From Finegoldia magna (GTDB lineage: Bacteria; Bacillota; Clostridia; Tissierellales; Peptoniphilaceae), in assembly GCF_018371055.1 (NCBI RefSeq), contig NZ_JAGYZD010000018.1, positions 1 through 15,293 of the forward strand: a DNA stretch of 15,293 bases, written 5' to 3'. The stretch's first letter is position 1. Each line of letters begins with the position of its first letter. The notes beneath the pieces were generated by a model that worked only from the letters and a program-made list of their open reading frames with translations, made no database searches and was not told where the DNA came from. Position numbers and translations under genes: made by a program. Below, piece after piece: positions 15,238 to 15,293 of the stretch.

Positions 15238-15293
15238 TTGGAAGTTATACAAGTAAAAAAAAGTTTAAATTTGAAGGGCGAGGTCAAGATTGA
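15238..15293 (+). CDS. Start of an unidentified gene, possibly an enolpyruvyl transferase (partial)
   Basis: The frame starts at TTG 15238, with GGAGG (15228-15232) at good spacing, and stays open for 18 codons to the window edge (MEVIQVKKSLNLKGEVKI). The LKGEVKI stretch followed by an acidic codon (GA-) recalls the N-terminus of MurA-type or AroA-type enolpyruvyl transferases, which share a fold. With so few residues this is only a guess. An ATG frame at 15219 has no ribosome site. Confidence 0.35.
   Translation, partial: MEVIQVKKSLNLKGEVKI

Noticed and set aside
15219..15293. 24-codon frame from ATG 15219 ending at the last base
   Set aside because: No ribosome site precedes the ATG, whereas GGAGG is correctly placed for the TTG at 15238 in another frame.

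Overview
The window is AT-rich Gram-positive (Firmicutes) DNA. Strong ribosome binding sites precede nearly every gene. Several features suggest Finegoldia magna or a close anaerobic-coccus relative. The main one is a GA (albumin-binding) module in the last large gene that reads almost like the module of the F. magna protein PAB. CWB2-anchored surface proteins and an oxygen-sensitive [4Fe-4S] serine dehydratase fit the same picture. The organism is inferred, not proven.

Layout. (1) 1-4983, a plus-strand block: the 3' part of a LytTR-type response regulator, a short soluble GHKL histidine kinase, then two overlapping ABC exporter half-transporters that look like one heterodimer. A tandem 21-bp direct repeat (1270-1311) lies between kinase and transporters and is the best candidate binding site for the LytTR regulator. 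Together this looks like a signal-controlled export or resistance cassette. No precursor peptide or self-protection gene is visible inside the window. (2) 5036-7066, a secreted protein with three CWB2 wall-binding repeats, an SH3-like region and a C39-like cysteine peptidase domain, with its own extended -10 promoter and a terminator. (3) 7100-7329, a gene-poor gap with two inverted repeats and an orphan terminator hairpin, possibly a roughly 100-nt RNA, then the promoter of the next operon. (4) 7330-8901, sdaAB-sdaAA, the two subunits of iron-sulfur L-serine dehydratase. A bidirectional terminator separates it from (5) 8954-9505 on the minus strand, an ECF transporter S component (vitamin uptake). 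(6) 9657-15095, an 1812-residue mosaic surface protein with its own promoter: signal peptide, three CWB2 repeats, Pro/Glu/Lys spacer, one GA module, leucine-rich repeats, many beta-sandwich-like modules including a three-copy repeat, and a MucBP-like end, with no LPXTG motif. (7) 15164-15293, a promoter and the first 18 codons of another gene, possibly an enolpyruvyl transferase.

The most notable points are the embedded GA module with changed albumin-contact positions, the 21-bp tandem repeat, the kinase that cannot have a membrane sensor, the degenerate signature motif in the second ABC protein, and the structured gap at 7119-7249.
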